Assembly (NCBI GenBank): GCA_030427805.1
Contig: JAUICP010000003.1
Coordinates: 319,758 to 383,757, forward strand
Source: Bdellovibrionia bacterium
Lineage (GTDB): Bacteria > Bdellovibrionota > Bdellovibrionia > Bdellovibrionales > JAGQZY01
Reading direction: 5' to 3'
Length of the DNA stretch: 64,000 bases
The notes beneath the pieces are model-generated. The model made no database searches. It worked only from the letters and a program-made list of their open reading frames with translations, and was not told the origin of the DNA. The translations under genes and the position numbers were made by a program. Positions 1 to 7,817 of the stretch are shown here, one piece after another; position 1 is the first letter of the stretch; each line of letters begins with the position of its first letter.

Positions 1-32
1 GTGCGGGCGTCTAAAAAAGGGCCACACTTTCA

Positions 33-1031
33 ATGATTTACAGCAAGAAGCTAGAATCCTTTTCGCAGCCATGGCACAATAATCCCATGGAATTAAACGA
101 AAGTTTCAAAATCAGAGTGGGCAGCCTTCTTCCGGATCGTCCTTTGCCATTTGACCTCTTTATTTTTCTGAATAAAAAAATGGTTCACTACTTGCGAAGC
201 GGCGATGAACTTTCTCAAGATAAAATCAATAAACTGGATCGCGCCGATGTTTTCTACGTCCCACTTGGACAACGACAAGATTACAAGAACTTTGTTTACC
301 AACGGCTTAACGAAGACAATTTAAAAACCGAAGTAAAGGCGCAAATTCTTCGCGAAAGTTCTATCACACTCGTCGACGAAATATTTGAAAACCCCGATGT
401 AGGATCCGCTCTCACCGACTCTAAAGAAGTTATTGGCGAATTTGTTAAATTCGTTGATGAGGCCCCGGAGGGACTTTCTCACCTCATTCACTTAAGTAGT
501 CACGATTTTTACACTTATAACCACTCCCTGGATGTGAGCATTTACGCCTTGGGACTCGGTATGGCCGTTGGTTACAAAGGTGAAGAACTGCAAGAATTAG
601 GACGTGGCTCGATCTTTCACGACATTGGTAAACGCCTGGTCGACGTGAATATAATTTGTAAAAACGGAGCCCTCGACGAAGTGGAGTGGGCGCAGATGCA
701 GCAACACCCAACCTTTGGTTTGCAGATTCTCGATGAATACGATGTCTCTGAAGAAATCAAAGCCTGTTGCTTTGAACACCACGAAAACTTTTTGGGCAAT
801 GGATACCCCCAGCAGTTAGATGGCGATGAAATCCACCCCATGGCCAGAATTGTAGCCCTGACGGACACCTACGATGCACTCACAACTAAGCGTTCCTACA
901 ACAAACCGATGCTGCCCCGTGAGGCCATTGAGTTTATGACCGAAAAACTGGCCCAGAGATACGACCCTGATCTTCTCAAGGCCATGAATGAAGTCATGGT
1001 CCGTATGGACAAAGACAAAGCTTCCGCATAA
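33..1031 (+). CDS. HD-GYP domain protein, predicted cyclic-di-GMP phosphodiesterase
   Basis: This 332-residue protein has an N-terminal segment (about 25-115) like the DUF3391-type region that often precedes HD-GYP domains, followed by an HD-GYP domain (about 150-325). Visible metal and catalytic residues are H164, the HDIGK motif at 196-200, H225, the H249-H250 pair, GYP at 257-259 and D278. All expected ligands are present, so c-di-GMP hydrolysis is the likely activity; the residue before the GYP box is L rather than the common D. There is no membrane segment, so it should be cytoplasmic. It stands alone on the plus strand. The start is not fixed by a clear ribosome site; an ATG at 87 is an alternative that would still keep the whole domain. 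Confidence 0.93.
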   Translation: MIYSKKLESFSQPWHNNPMELNESFKIRVGSLLPDRPLPFDLFIFLNKKMVHYLRSGDELSQDKINKLDRADVFYVPLGQRQDYKNFVYQRLNEDNLKTEVKAQILRESSITLVDEIFENPDVGSALTDSKEVIGEFVKFVDEAPEGLSHLIHLSSHDFYTYNHSLDVSIYALGLGMAVGYKGEELQELGRGSIFHDIGKRLVDVNIICKNGALDEVEWAQMQQHPTFGLQILDEYDVSEEIKACCFEHHENFLGNGYPQQLDGDEIHPMARIVALTDTYDALTTKRSYNKPMLPREAIEFMTEKLAQRYDPDLLKAMNEVMVRMDKDKASA

Positions 1032-1086
1032 TAACTTAGCGCATTGCATTCCGTCATTCCCCCTATTGGCCGTGGCGTCCCGACCT

Positions 1087-1115
1087 TTGACAAGGGACCA
1101 CTTCTGCAAAACAAT
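1087..1115 (+). promoter_or_regulatory. Candidate promoter for the cysteine-repeat protein
   Basis: TTGACA at 1087-1092 is followed after 17 bases by AACAAT at 1110-1115, a perfect -35 with a partial -10. A strong GGGGGAGG ribosome site lies before the ATG at 1145. A GACCAC/GTGGTC inverted repeat overlaps the promoter spacer and could be an operator or a leader stem. Confidence 0.45.
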
Positions 1116-1144
1116 GTGGTCATTCTGAAGGGGGAGGTTTCGAT

Positions 1145-1615
1145 ATGTCGAAATGGATAGCAACTTTGATAATGAGTTTGATGTTTTTTCCTATGGTCTC
1201 TGAAGCGGGTCTTTACACCCAATGCCGCGAAAAGGGCTGGGGCGGACAGAGTCACGAAAAATGCGCCAATATTAATGTAGGATACATGCAGTGTCGCAAC
1301 TACAGTTGGAATGGCCAGAGCCACGATGCGTGTGTGAATGCAGGAGCAGGATACCGTGATTGTCGCGAATATGGCTTTTTAAATCAGAGCCATGAAAAAT
1401 GTGTCAACGCTCGCAGTGGATACCGTCTTTGCCGAGAGTATGGCTGGGGACAAAGTCACGACAAGTGCGTAAACGCGGGCCCTGAGTATGTTGAATGTCG
1501 TGAATACGGCTGGGGACAGAGTCACGAAACCTGTATTGAAATTTCAGTTCCCGATGTCAGAGGACCGGAAACGACTGACACGATGGGTGCTCCGGAGACA
1601 GCTCCGCAAGAGTAA
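1145..1615 (+). CDS. Secreted cysteine-repeat protein (five CR..QSH..C repeats)
   Basis: This 156-residue protein begins with a typical signal peptide (1-21, ending in SEAG). The mature part (about 24-136) is five tandem repeats of 22-23 residues, each with the pattern Y-x-x-C-R-x-Y-x-W-G-x-QSH-x-x-C-x-N. The two cysteines per repeat are invariant, giving ten cysteines that could form intra-repeat disulfides after export. The tail is short and rich in Pro, Glu and Thr. I recognise no family. Repeats 4 and 5 are nearly identical, which points to recent duplication. It has its own promoter and terminator, so it is a single-gene unit. A role at the cell surface or in the periplasm is inferred from the signal peptide only. 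Confidence 0.88.
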   Translation: MSKWIATLIMSLMFFPMVSEAGLYTQCREKGWGGQSHEKCANINVGYMQCRNYSWNGQSHDACVNAGAGYRDCREYGFLNQSHEKCVNARSGYRLCREYGWGQSHDKCVNAGPEYVECREYGWGQSHETCIEISVPDVRGPETTDTMGAPETAPQE

Positions 1616-1641
1616 GACGCTCATCTCAACAAAGTTTTTTG

Positions 1642-2304
1642 CTAAGGCCTTTCTTTTGAAAGGCCTTTTTCTATTTGCTGCAATTGCCTTTCAAACTTTT
1701 TCGAAGTACCGAGCGCCTTCATTAACGTTTCGCTATGGCTTTTTTTATAATGATCGGCTTCGAGCCAAAGCTCTTCAAAAATCAAAGACGTGGCCCCATG
1801 AAGACTTGAAGGAAAGGCGCCATCCTCTTTTTCGCCGTAGCTGACAACAAGTCCCCGTTGGTAGAGTTGCTTCATCGCTCGGTTGTAAAATCGAACCATA
1901 TCCTTACCTTGAAGTTCACAGAGGGCCTTAATTTCTTTGGTCGATAAGGGTGAGTTATGTTCCAACTCTTCATAAATCTGCCTCGATTCGCGGGTCAGTC
2001 CAGCAAAGAGATCAAATTGATTTTTTAGGTGTGAGAGATAGGCCGTAAAAACCTCTTTTGAAAAAAAGGTAGCGCGACTCTGATACCATTTGGAGTAGAC
2101 CACTTCTCCCGAGTCGGAAAGTTCCTTCATAAGGTGCCATAGCTTAAAAACGCGTCCATCACCTTCCTCATCCCACTCCCAGCGCATCTGTGTACGAGGA
2201 TGTAGGCAGTACCAAAGGGACATGGGATCTTTCGCATCTTTAATCGGAAAAACTAGGAGTACTCCCCGTTTCTCAATATGTTCAATGGCTTTTGCTTTAC
2301 TCAT
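1642..2304 (-). CDS. Hypothetical protein, possibly winged-helix AlkZ-related
   Basis: This is a 220-residue soluble protein with no signal peptide. The stretch around residues 70-95 (KWYQSRATFFSKEVF) resembles the segment of AlkZ/YcaQ-type winged-helix DNA glycosylases where a Q-x-R-like motif and a following S-x-E occur, and the 110-160 region could be a winged helix. The length is about half that of true AlkZ, so a glycosylase activity is not claimed. The C terminus overlaps the terminator of the convergent cysteine-repeat gene. A promoter-like pair sits only 7 bases before the ATG, so the mRNA may be leaderless. Confidence 0.78.
   Translation of the reverse strand: MSKAKAIEHIEKRGVLLVFPIKDAKDPMSLWYCLHPRTQMRWEWDEEGDGRVFKLWHLMKELSDSGEVVYSKWYQSRATFFSKEVFTAYLSHLKNQFDLFAGLTRESRQIYEELEHNSPLSTKEIKALCELQGKDMVRFYNRAMKQLYQRGLVVSYGEKEDGAFPSSLHGATSLIFEELWLEADHYKKSHSETLMKALGTSKKFERQLQQIEKGLSKERP
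1644..1670 (+). terminator. Rho-independent terminator of the cysteine-repeat gene
   Basis: A 10-bp stem (AAGGCCTTTC / GAAAGGCCTT) with a TTTT loop is followed by T residues. It lies inside the 3' end of the convergent gene on the minus strand, so the last residues of that protein are encoded by the terminator stem. Confidence 0.85.
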
Positions 2305-2311
2305 AGGAGCC

Positions 2312-2340
2312 TATATAAATAAGCTCCCGAGCAACTACAA
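2312..2340 (-). promoter_or_regulatory. Candidate promoter placing transcription start at the ATG
   Basis: On the minus strand TTGTAG (2335-2340) and TATATA (2312-2317) are separated by 17 bases. The -10 box ends 7 bases before the ATG at 2304, which predicts an almost leaderless transcript; no Shine-Dalgarno sequence fits in between. Confidence 0.5.
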
Positions 2341-2356
2341 GAAAATTATGATTTGA

Positions 2357-3169
2357 TTATTCGTCGAGCATTCGAGTGGCTAGATAAGAAGGGCTGATAA
2401 AACCACCAGGGGCGAGATCAGCAAAGCGTGAATGATCGCGAATCTGAAATTCAGGGTTCCAGTTCTCAACTATTTTAAAAATGGCTTTGTGCTCTTCAGA
2501 TTCAATCCAGTCGGTATCGTGGCGAAAGCTCGTTAGAACATTAAATGCCGTAGCTTTGTCGATTGTCCAAGTGTTGGCGTTATTTCTACGCAACTTACTG
2601 AGTGCTAGAGCATTTTCATTTTCAGGGCGAATTCCCCAGGCACTGGTAGTATCACTTCGCTTTAAATTCGCTTCAATGGCGGTCTTCACTCCAGGGAGAA
2701 CGTAAAAATCTAAAGGTAAATAAGCTTCTACTTCGGAGGAGCCCAGGGTTTGGCGACTTCTTGTAAAACTCAAAAGCGCTTGAGCGGCCTTTTGACGAAC
2801 CTTGGAGTGAGTAATGAAATATCTCAGTTCCTTTCCTGTACTCATTTGTACAGAAAGGTGATCACGGGTCACTCTGTAAACATGAAAATCAGAGAGGGCG
2901 CGATAATAGGTTTTCAATTGCTCCCAATTGACGTCTTTGCCCTGAATGGTCAAAATATCTCCGGCTAAAAAATCAGAAACAATTTTCTTCTGACTCGATT
3001 TTTTAACCCTAACTTCTTTCAGTATATTTTTGAGCTCTACCACTTGGATTTTTCGGTCCTCTAAATTGAGCTCTTCGGCACTGCGCTCAGATGAAAGAGC
3101 GATTGCTCCATTGGCACCAAGAAGAATTATTAGAATCATGCTGTAAATCGTTTTTGTAAGTGCTTTCAT
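2357..3169 (-). CDS. Hypothetical secreted protein
   Basis: A 270-residue protein with a signal peptide (about residues 1-24, hydrophobic core IYSMILIILLGANGAIAL). The ATG at 3169 is preferred over the GTG two codons upstream because an AAGGAG ribosome site lies five bases before it. The mature part is mixed alpha/beta by eye with no cysteines, no repeats and no family I can name. It is monocistronic, with a divergent gene on its 5' side. Export to the periplasm or beyond is the only inference I can support. Confidence 0.85.
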   Translation of the reverse strand: MKALTKTIYSMILIILLGANGAIALSSERSAEELNLEDRKIQVVELKNILKEVRVKKSSQKKIVSDFLAGDILTIQGKDVNWEQLKTYYRALSDFHVYRVTRDHLSVQMSTGKELRYFITHSKVRQKAAQALLSFTRSRQTLGSSEVEAYLPLDFYVLPGVKTAIEANLKRSDTTSAWGIRPENENALALSKLRRNNANTWTIDKATAFNVLTSFRHDTDWIESEEHKAIFKIVENWNPEFQIRDHSRFADLAPGGFISPSYLATRMLDE

Positions 3170-3400
3170 ACACACTCCTTATTTCTTCCCCTCTATACCT
3201 TTCGATAATTCAAGCTTCGTGCCCCCCATTCTCAACAGGTTCGATGTCACAAAATAAAACGTATTAAAATGAGACAGAAGTCCCTTTTAGTAAACAGTTG
3301 TTAAGGCTTTTAACAGTGCTGGGACGATAGAGATAACCTGTTGATATATGGCTGGATCTCTTATTGCTTTTAAAGAGAGCGTAGTAAAGAGGGAGGGTTT

Positions 3401-4042
3401 GTGAGACTTTTGTTTTCGAGAGCAATTTTCTTATTTTCTATTGTATTTTCGACCACATTTGCATCTATTCAATTCGCTTCAGCAGAGGCTATTTATTCCG
3501 ATTACGATCCGTTTCAATTGCCAACCATTGGGAGAACTGAGCGCACTCGACCGCAAAGTGATTTACAAGATCCCTTTGAAGGGATCGGCAACGCCTGGAT
3601 TGTCGACGAAGGCTATCAACAAGACCAGGGCACCATGGATTCTCGAGGAGCCGTTAGGGGTTACATTGAATTTCAAAGTCTCGACAATCCCGTTGTTAGG
3701 TGTCTCATCAATAACGGAGTTATAACCGAAGGTCTTTTGGCAAATCCTTCACTCACAAATGGCATAAGGGCCAATGAGCTCGCCGCCTCTGAAGGCAATA
3801 ATTTCACCAACGGTAGTGGCGTTCGACTCTATGGTGATCAACAAAGTGGTTATGTGGTCGATCTGAATTTATTTTACCGCGAAGGATCTAACACGAATGA
3901 GCTTGTCGCCAATGTTCGTCAGTGCTTTCCGGCCGATCATTACTCAGAAAACAAAAATTCAAATAATTCAGGACAACCTCGAGTCATTCCTGCAAGTGCT
4001 CCAGCACCTGTCAGTTATGGCGATGATGGTATCGAAATTTAG
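3401..4042 (+). CDS. Secreted tail-family protein 1 (PRVIPASAPA tail)
   Basis: A 213-residue exported protein starting with GTG, with GGGAGGG immediately upstream. The signal peptide is residues 1-29 (cut after FASA). It is the first of three tandem paralogues. The shared plan is an N-terminal variable part, a core with two conserved cysteines (one in RCL-x3-GV, one in RQCFP), a low-complexity Asn/Ser linker, the motif PRVIPASAPA and a final acidic residue-G-I-E-I end. The pair of cysteines could form a disulfide. Function is unknown. The fixed C-terminal tail at the same place in all three suggests a sorting, secretion or processing signal, which is inference. No known family is recognised. 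Confidence 0.88.
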   Translation: MRLLFSRAIFLFSIVFSTTFASIQFASAEAIYSDYDPFQLPTIGRTERTRPQSDLQDPFEGIGNAWIVDEGYQQDQGTMDSRGAVRGYIEFQSLDNPVVRCLINNGVITEGLLANPSLTNGIRANELAASEGNNFTNGSGVRLYGDQQSGYVVDLNLFYREGSNTNELVANVRQCFPADHYSENKNSNNSGQPRVIPASAPAPVSYGDDGIEI

Positions 4043-4065
4043 AAATGGGTCTAAAGGAGAAACAA

Positions 4066-4695
4066 ATGAATTATCTGATTGTACTTTTATCTTTGACTCT
4101 AAGCCTTGGTGCTAATCTTGCCCAAGCCCAGTCGATCTGGGGAGATAATGGAAATCCATTTTTCGTTAATCCCGACTCTTTTGACCCCGGAAGAGGTGGC
4201 GATGCCCCAAATGCCTACGATGGTATTGAGCTAAAACGCCTTGAAACCCACGAGATGCCAGAGGGAAGTGTTCAAAGGGACCGACTCGGTTACGCCTACT
4301 CCCTCGATTTGCAAATATGGTTCGAGGATATCAATAATCCTATTGCTCAATGTTTAGCCGACGCCGGAGTTTTTCCAGAAGCTTTAATGAACGGGAGTCA
4401 GGAAAGCGTTAAAGCCCACGACCTTCCATTAGCCTCTGAAAACGGTGGTTATGAATTCAATCGTGGTTTTGCCCAAAGGATGCGCCCAGGTGGCGACAAG
4501 GAGTACTTCGATCTCAGTCTTTCGTTTCCGACCGGCTCTGACTACAACTCGGCTGTAGCCAATATTCGAGACTGCTTTCCGCCTGAGTTACTGTCTCAAG
4601 CACCGGCACAGTCAAACCCCACCGCGCAACCTAGGGTTATTCCTGCGTCAGCACCGGCGGTTCAAGCACCAGAGGATGAAGGCGTTGAAATATAA
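4066..4695 (+). CDS. Secreted tail-family protein 2 (PRVIPASAPA tail)
   Basis: Second paralogue, 209 residues from the ATG at 4066, chosen because AAAGGAGA sits just upstream and a standard signal peptide (MNYLIVLLSLTLSLGANLAQA) follows directly. The core repeats the first paralogue's plan: NP-I-x-QCL-x3-GVF with the first cysteine, RDCFP with the second, an Ala/Gln/Pro linker, PRVIPASAPA, then EDEGVEI at the end. The stop overlaps the start of the third gene by one base, so the three are co-translated from one operon. Divergence from the first copy is large outside the core and tail, so this is an old duplication. Confidence 0.9.
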   Translation: MNYLIVLLSLTLSLGANLAQAQSIWGDNGNPFFVNPDSFDPGRGGDAPNAYDGIELKRLETHEMPEGSVQRDRLGYAYSLDLQIWFEDINNPIAQCLADAGVFPEALMNGSQESVKAHDLPLASENGGYEFNRGFAQRMRPGGDKEYFDLSLSFPTGSDYNSAVANIRDCFPPELLSQAPAQSNPTAQPRVIPASAPAVQAPEDEGVEI

Positions 4696-5330
4696 TGGGA
4701 GATCCACGTAAATATAAAGCCTCACTTAAGTTGTGTTCGCTTTTTTTAATACTTTGCTTTTCCTTGAAATCGCAAAAGACTTTTGCCAGTGAAGATCTGT
4801 TTTTCGTTGAACCTTCGCAAAAAGAAGAATCTAGGCAACCCGACTTTAGCGACTTCAACCTCACAGAACGTGACCTAATGACCACCGGAGAGGTGCGAAA
4901 AATCGAAATCGACCTCACTCTCAATAACTTGAGTAACGAGTCCGTGACCTGTCTCAATCGACTTGGTGTTCTTCCCAATCAACTCATTAACACCATGAAT
5001 TCTACGGAACAAAGAGGGGCTCTTCTCCCACCGGAATTCGATGCAGGTCGCGCAGGAGATTTGGCCGAAAACTCTTTTGTGAGCATCCAGAGGGACTCGC
5101 AAACAAATGGAGCCCCCTATAGTTACCACCTACAGATGATCTACAAAGACGAAAGAGAACGAACCTTTGCCGGTGACACTCAAGCTTTCATTACTGAATG
5201 CCTGGGAATTCAGTTTGCCGGCGGAGAGAGTCATCGAAGAAATCAGACCGGCCCATCGGAACCGAGGATTATTCCCGCATCAGCTCCAGCAATACGTCCG
5301 GCTCGCAACAACGACCCCGTCGACATTTGA
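4695..5330 (+). CDS. Secreted tail-family protein 3 (PRIIPASAPA tail)
   Basis: Third paralogue, 211 residues, starting at the ATG that overlaps the previous stop by one base. The hydrophobic signal region covers about residues 11-30 and is preceded by basic residues. The two-cysteine core is present (VTCL-x3-GV and TECLG), followed by a Gly/Ser/Arg linker, PRIIPASAPA and the end DPVDI. It is the most diverged of the three. The gene ends three bases before the convergent rhodanese-like gene, and no terminator hairpin is visible between them. Confidence 0.88.
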   Translation: MGDPRKYKASLKLCSLFLILCFSLKSQKTFASEDLFFVEPSQKEESRQPDFSDFNLTERDLMTTGEVRKIEIDLTLNNLSNESVTCLNRLGVLPNQLINTMNSTEQRGALLPPEFDAGRAGDLAENSFVSIQRDSQTNGAPYSYHLQMIYKDERERTFAGDTQAFITECLGIQFAGGESHRRNQTGPSEPRIIPASAPAIRPARNNDPVDI

Positions 5331-5333
5331 TGA

Positions 5334-6260
5334 TTAACGGACAAATTCTTTGATCCCGCCTTCGAGGTGGGAAACATTTTGGTAACCGAAAGCGATCAAG
5401 GCCATTAATGTGGCGGCAGATCGAATTCCCTTTTCACTAATCAGAATAATATGGGTATCTTCTTTGATTCCAAGACCCTTAAGTGATCGCTTCATTGATT
5501 TTCTGAGCCGCCCATCGTCTCGATAGAACTCTTTCCAAGAAATATTAATCGCGCCAAAGTCCGGAGTGTTCACCATTAAACCGAGGCCCGATTTGCCGAG
5601 GTACTCTTTCTCGTCGCGGACATCGATGATTTTTATTGAATGTTCGGCATGGGAGGCCCCGCGGTGTTCGGTATATTCACCGGCCTTACCCATGAGCTTT
5701 TTAAATTCCTGTTTATTGAGGAAAAGACGTTTTTCGAGCTGGGCTTCCCAAGGTTCAGCATTCTTAATCTTAGCCGTTTTCTCGTTGGACCACGGCCATT
5801 TATTGAGACGACTTTCCGAAACAAACTGAACATTTTTAACGCCCATGGAATAGAGCGCGAATGCAACTCGGCCTTCCTCCCCTTTACCACCAGAACCCTT
5901 TCCGTAGATAATGACGTGAGAGTCCGGATTAATCCCCTTTAAAGCAAGACGTCTTACTAATCGAACGGGATTATTCGACTTGTTCTTAAGACCGTGGAGA
6001 TTATTAAATTCATCGACATTGATGTGAATCGCACCATCCACATGGGATAAGGAGTACTCAAACTGACTGCGCACATCCAAGACAATGGTATTTTCTTTAA
6101 GGGTGATTGGGGTTTTACTCCAATCGTGCAGAGGTTCTAATTTTTTAAGAGCTTCTCGATTTTGAGTGACCTTTGCTTTGGTCTTCTTCGGAGGATGGGT
6201 TTGGCAAGCGCTAAGGCTCAAAAGAATTATGATAAAGCCAATTCCTTGCAGTAATTTCAT
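5334..6260 (-). CDS. Lipoprotein with two rhodanese-like domains, both without catalytic Cys
   Basis: The ATG at 6260 is used because GGAGGTTAGAG lies just before it; it yields 308 residues beginning with a lipoprotein signal whose lipobox is LSAC (Cys19). Two rhodanese folds follow, at about 48-160 (LDVRSQFEYS...HVDGAIHI) and 195-300 (IDVRDEKEY...GGIKEF). The active-site loop that should carry Cys reads YGKGSGGKGEEGR in the first and SEKGIRSA in the second, so neither has the nucleophile. It is therefore predicted to be a membrane-anchored binding or scaffold protein, not a sulfurtransferase. It lies downstream of lysS, separated by a strong hairpin. Confidence 0.9.
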   Translation of the reverse strand: MKLLQGIGFIIILLSLSACQTHPPKKTKAKVTQNREALKKLEPLHDWSKTPITLKENTIVLDVRSQFEYSLSHVDGAIHINVDEFNNLHGLKNKSNNPVRLVRRLALKGINPDSHVIIYGKGSGGKGEEGRVAFALYSMGVKNVQFVSESRLNKWPWSNEKTAKIKNAEPWEAQLEKRLFLNKQEFKKLMGKAGEYTEHRGASHAEHSIKIIDVRDEKEYLGKSGLGLMVNTPDFGAINISWKEFYRDDGRLRKSMKRSLKGLGIKEDTHIILISEKGIRSAATLMALIAFGYQNVSHLEGGIKEFVR

Positions 6261-6287
6261 CTCTAACCTCCTCCATGAAGGATCAAA

Positions 6288-6320
6288 CCCCAACTGACAT
6301 TGAAGAACAAACAGTTGGGG
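6288..6320 (-). terminator. Intercistronic hairpin after lysS
   Basis: A perfect 9-bp stem (CCCCAACTG / CAGTTGGGG) with a 15-base loop lies between lysS and the rhodanese-like gene. On the minus strand only TTTG follows, so it may attenuate rather than fully stop transcription. Confidence 0.5.
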
Positions 6321-6344
6321 GGACTCTTTTACATATTAAACACT

Positions 6345-7817
6345 TTACTTATGCTTCATCGTCGGAAAGAGCAAAATATCGCGAATACTGTGACGATCCG
6401 TTAGAATCATTACAATTCGCTCGACTCCGAGGCCAACTCCGCCGGTCGGAGGCATTCCCGTTTCAATGGCGTGAATAAAATCTTCGTCCATTGGCTGGGC
6501 CTCTTCATCCACAACTCTTTTAGCCTCTTGCTCTTTAAGACGAGCCAATTGATCTTCGGGGTCATTTAACTCTGTGTAGGCATTTCCTATTTCCATGCAA
6601 GCAGCAAAAGGCTCAAAACGTTCAACGAGACCTTTTTTATCTCTGTGCATTTTAGTTAAAGGAGATACCTCAACCGGGTGATCAATCACAAATGTCGGTT
6701 GCCAGAGGTGTTCTTCGGCAGCTAATTCAAAAAGCTCCATGATCATTTCACCACGGCTTTTTGGCTTTTTCATATCGCTACCAAGTTCCTTGGCCTTATT
6801 GTAGATTTCGTCATCACTGGCCGACTCCGGATCGATTCCGGCGTGCTCTTTGACTCCATCGTATACAGAGAGGCGCTTCCAAGGTGTTGTAAAATCAATT
6901 TCTTTTCCTTGATAGTTGACCTTCTCAGAACCCGTGATGGTCTTAGCCAAATGGCAAACAAGTTCCTCGAATTGATCCATCTGATAGTTGTAGTCCGTGT
7001 AGGCTTCGTACCATTCGAGCAAAGTGAACTCAGGATTGTGCGAGCGATCGATACCTTCATTTCTAAAGTTTCGGCTCACTTCATAAACCTTCTCAAAACC
7101 ACCGACCACAAGACGCTTGAGGTAAAGTTCTGGAGAAATTTTCATATAGAGTTTCATGTCCAGAGCACGGTGATGGGTCGTAAAAGGAAAAGCAGCAGCA
7201 CCACCATAAATCGGTTGCAGCACTGGAGTTTCCACTTCGAGGAAGCCTCGATCATCGAGAAAACGACGAATCTCACGAATGATTTGCGAGCGTGTCTCAA
7301 AAACCTTTCGCGATTCAGGATCTGTAATAAGATCTAAATGGCGATGACGATACTTGATCTCCACATCTTGAACCCCGTGGAATTTTTCTGGTAAGGGCTC
7401 TAGAGTCTTACACAAAATCTGAAAGTTCTTACAGTGCAGAGAGAGTTCCCCTTTTTTCGTCTTAAAAACAAAACCCTCAATGCCGACGATGTCGCCGAGA
7501 TCAACGAGTTGAAAGGCTTTTTTTGCCTCTTCACTGATTTCATCTTTTCGCAAATAGACCTGCATATTGCTAGACTGATCTTGAATATTAAAGAAGGCCG
7601 CCTTTCCCATGGGTCTTTTTGTCATCAAGCGACCCGCCACTTTAAAGTGGGTTTCTTCTTTAGCCTCGCCGACTTCAAGATTATCAAAGTCTTTGCGAAT
7701 TTCCGCAAGAACGGTACTACGCTCATAGGTATGAGGAAAAACATCGATCCCCGCTTCGCGGAGTTCATTGAGTTTCCGTCTTTTTTCGGCCCTTAAGGGA
7801 TTTTCTTTTTCGCTCAT
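6345..7817 (-). CDS. lysS: Lysyl-tRNA synthetase, class II
   Basis: This 490-residue protein charges tRNA-Lys with lysine. The N-terminal anticodon-binding OB fold covers about 55-160. Class II motif 2 is seen in NFRNEGIDRSHNPEFT and motif 3 in GLGVERIVMILTD near the C terminus, followed by the typical DILLFPTM end. Length matches the bacterial family (about 490-505). The start codon overlaps the aldolase stop (TAATG), so the two are translationally coupled. Nothing is missing. Confidence 0.98.
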   Translation of the reverse strand: MSEKENPLRAEKRRKLNELREAGIDVFPHTYERSTVLAEIRKDFDNLEVGEAKEETHFKVAGRLMTKRPMGKAAFFNIQDQSSNMQVYLRKDEISEEAKKAFQLVDLGDIVGIEGFVFKTKKGELSLHCKNFQILCKTLEPLPEKFHGVQDVEIKYRHRHLDLITDPESRKVFETRSQIIREIRRFLDDRGFLEVETPVLQPIYGGAAAFPFTTHHRALDMKLYMKISPELYLKRLVVGGFEKVYEVSRNFRNEGIDRSHNPEFTLLEWYEAYTDYNYQMDQFEELVCHLAKTITGSEKVNYQGKEIDFTTPWKRLSVYDGVKEHAGIDPESASDDEIYNKAKELGSDMKKPKSRGEMIMELFELAAEEHLWQPTFVIDHPVEVSPLTKMHRDKKGLVERFEPFAACMEIGNAYTELNDPEDQLARLKEQEAKRVVDEEAQPMDEDFIHAIETGMPPTGGVGLGVERIVMILTDRHSIRDILLFPTMKHK

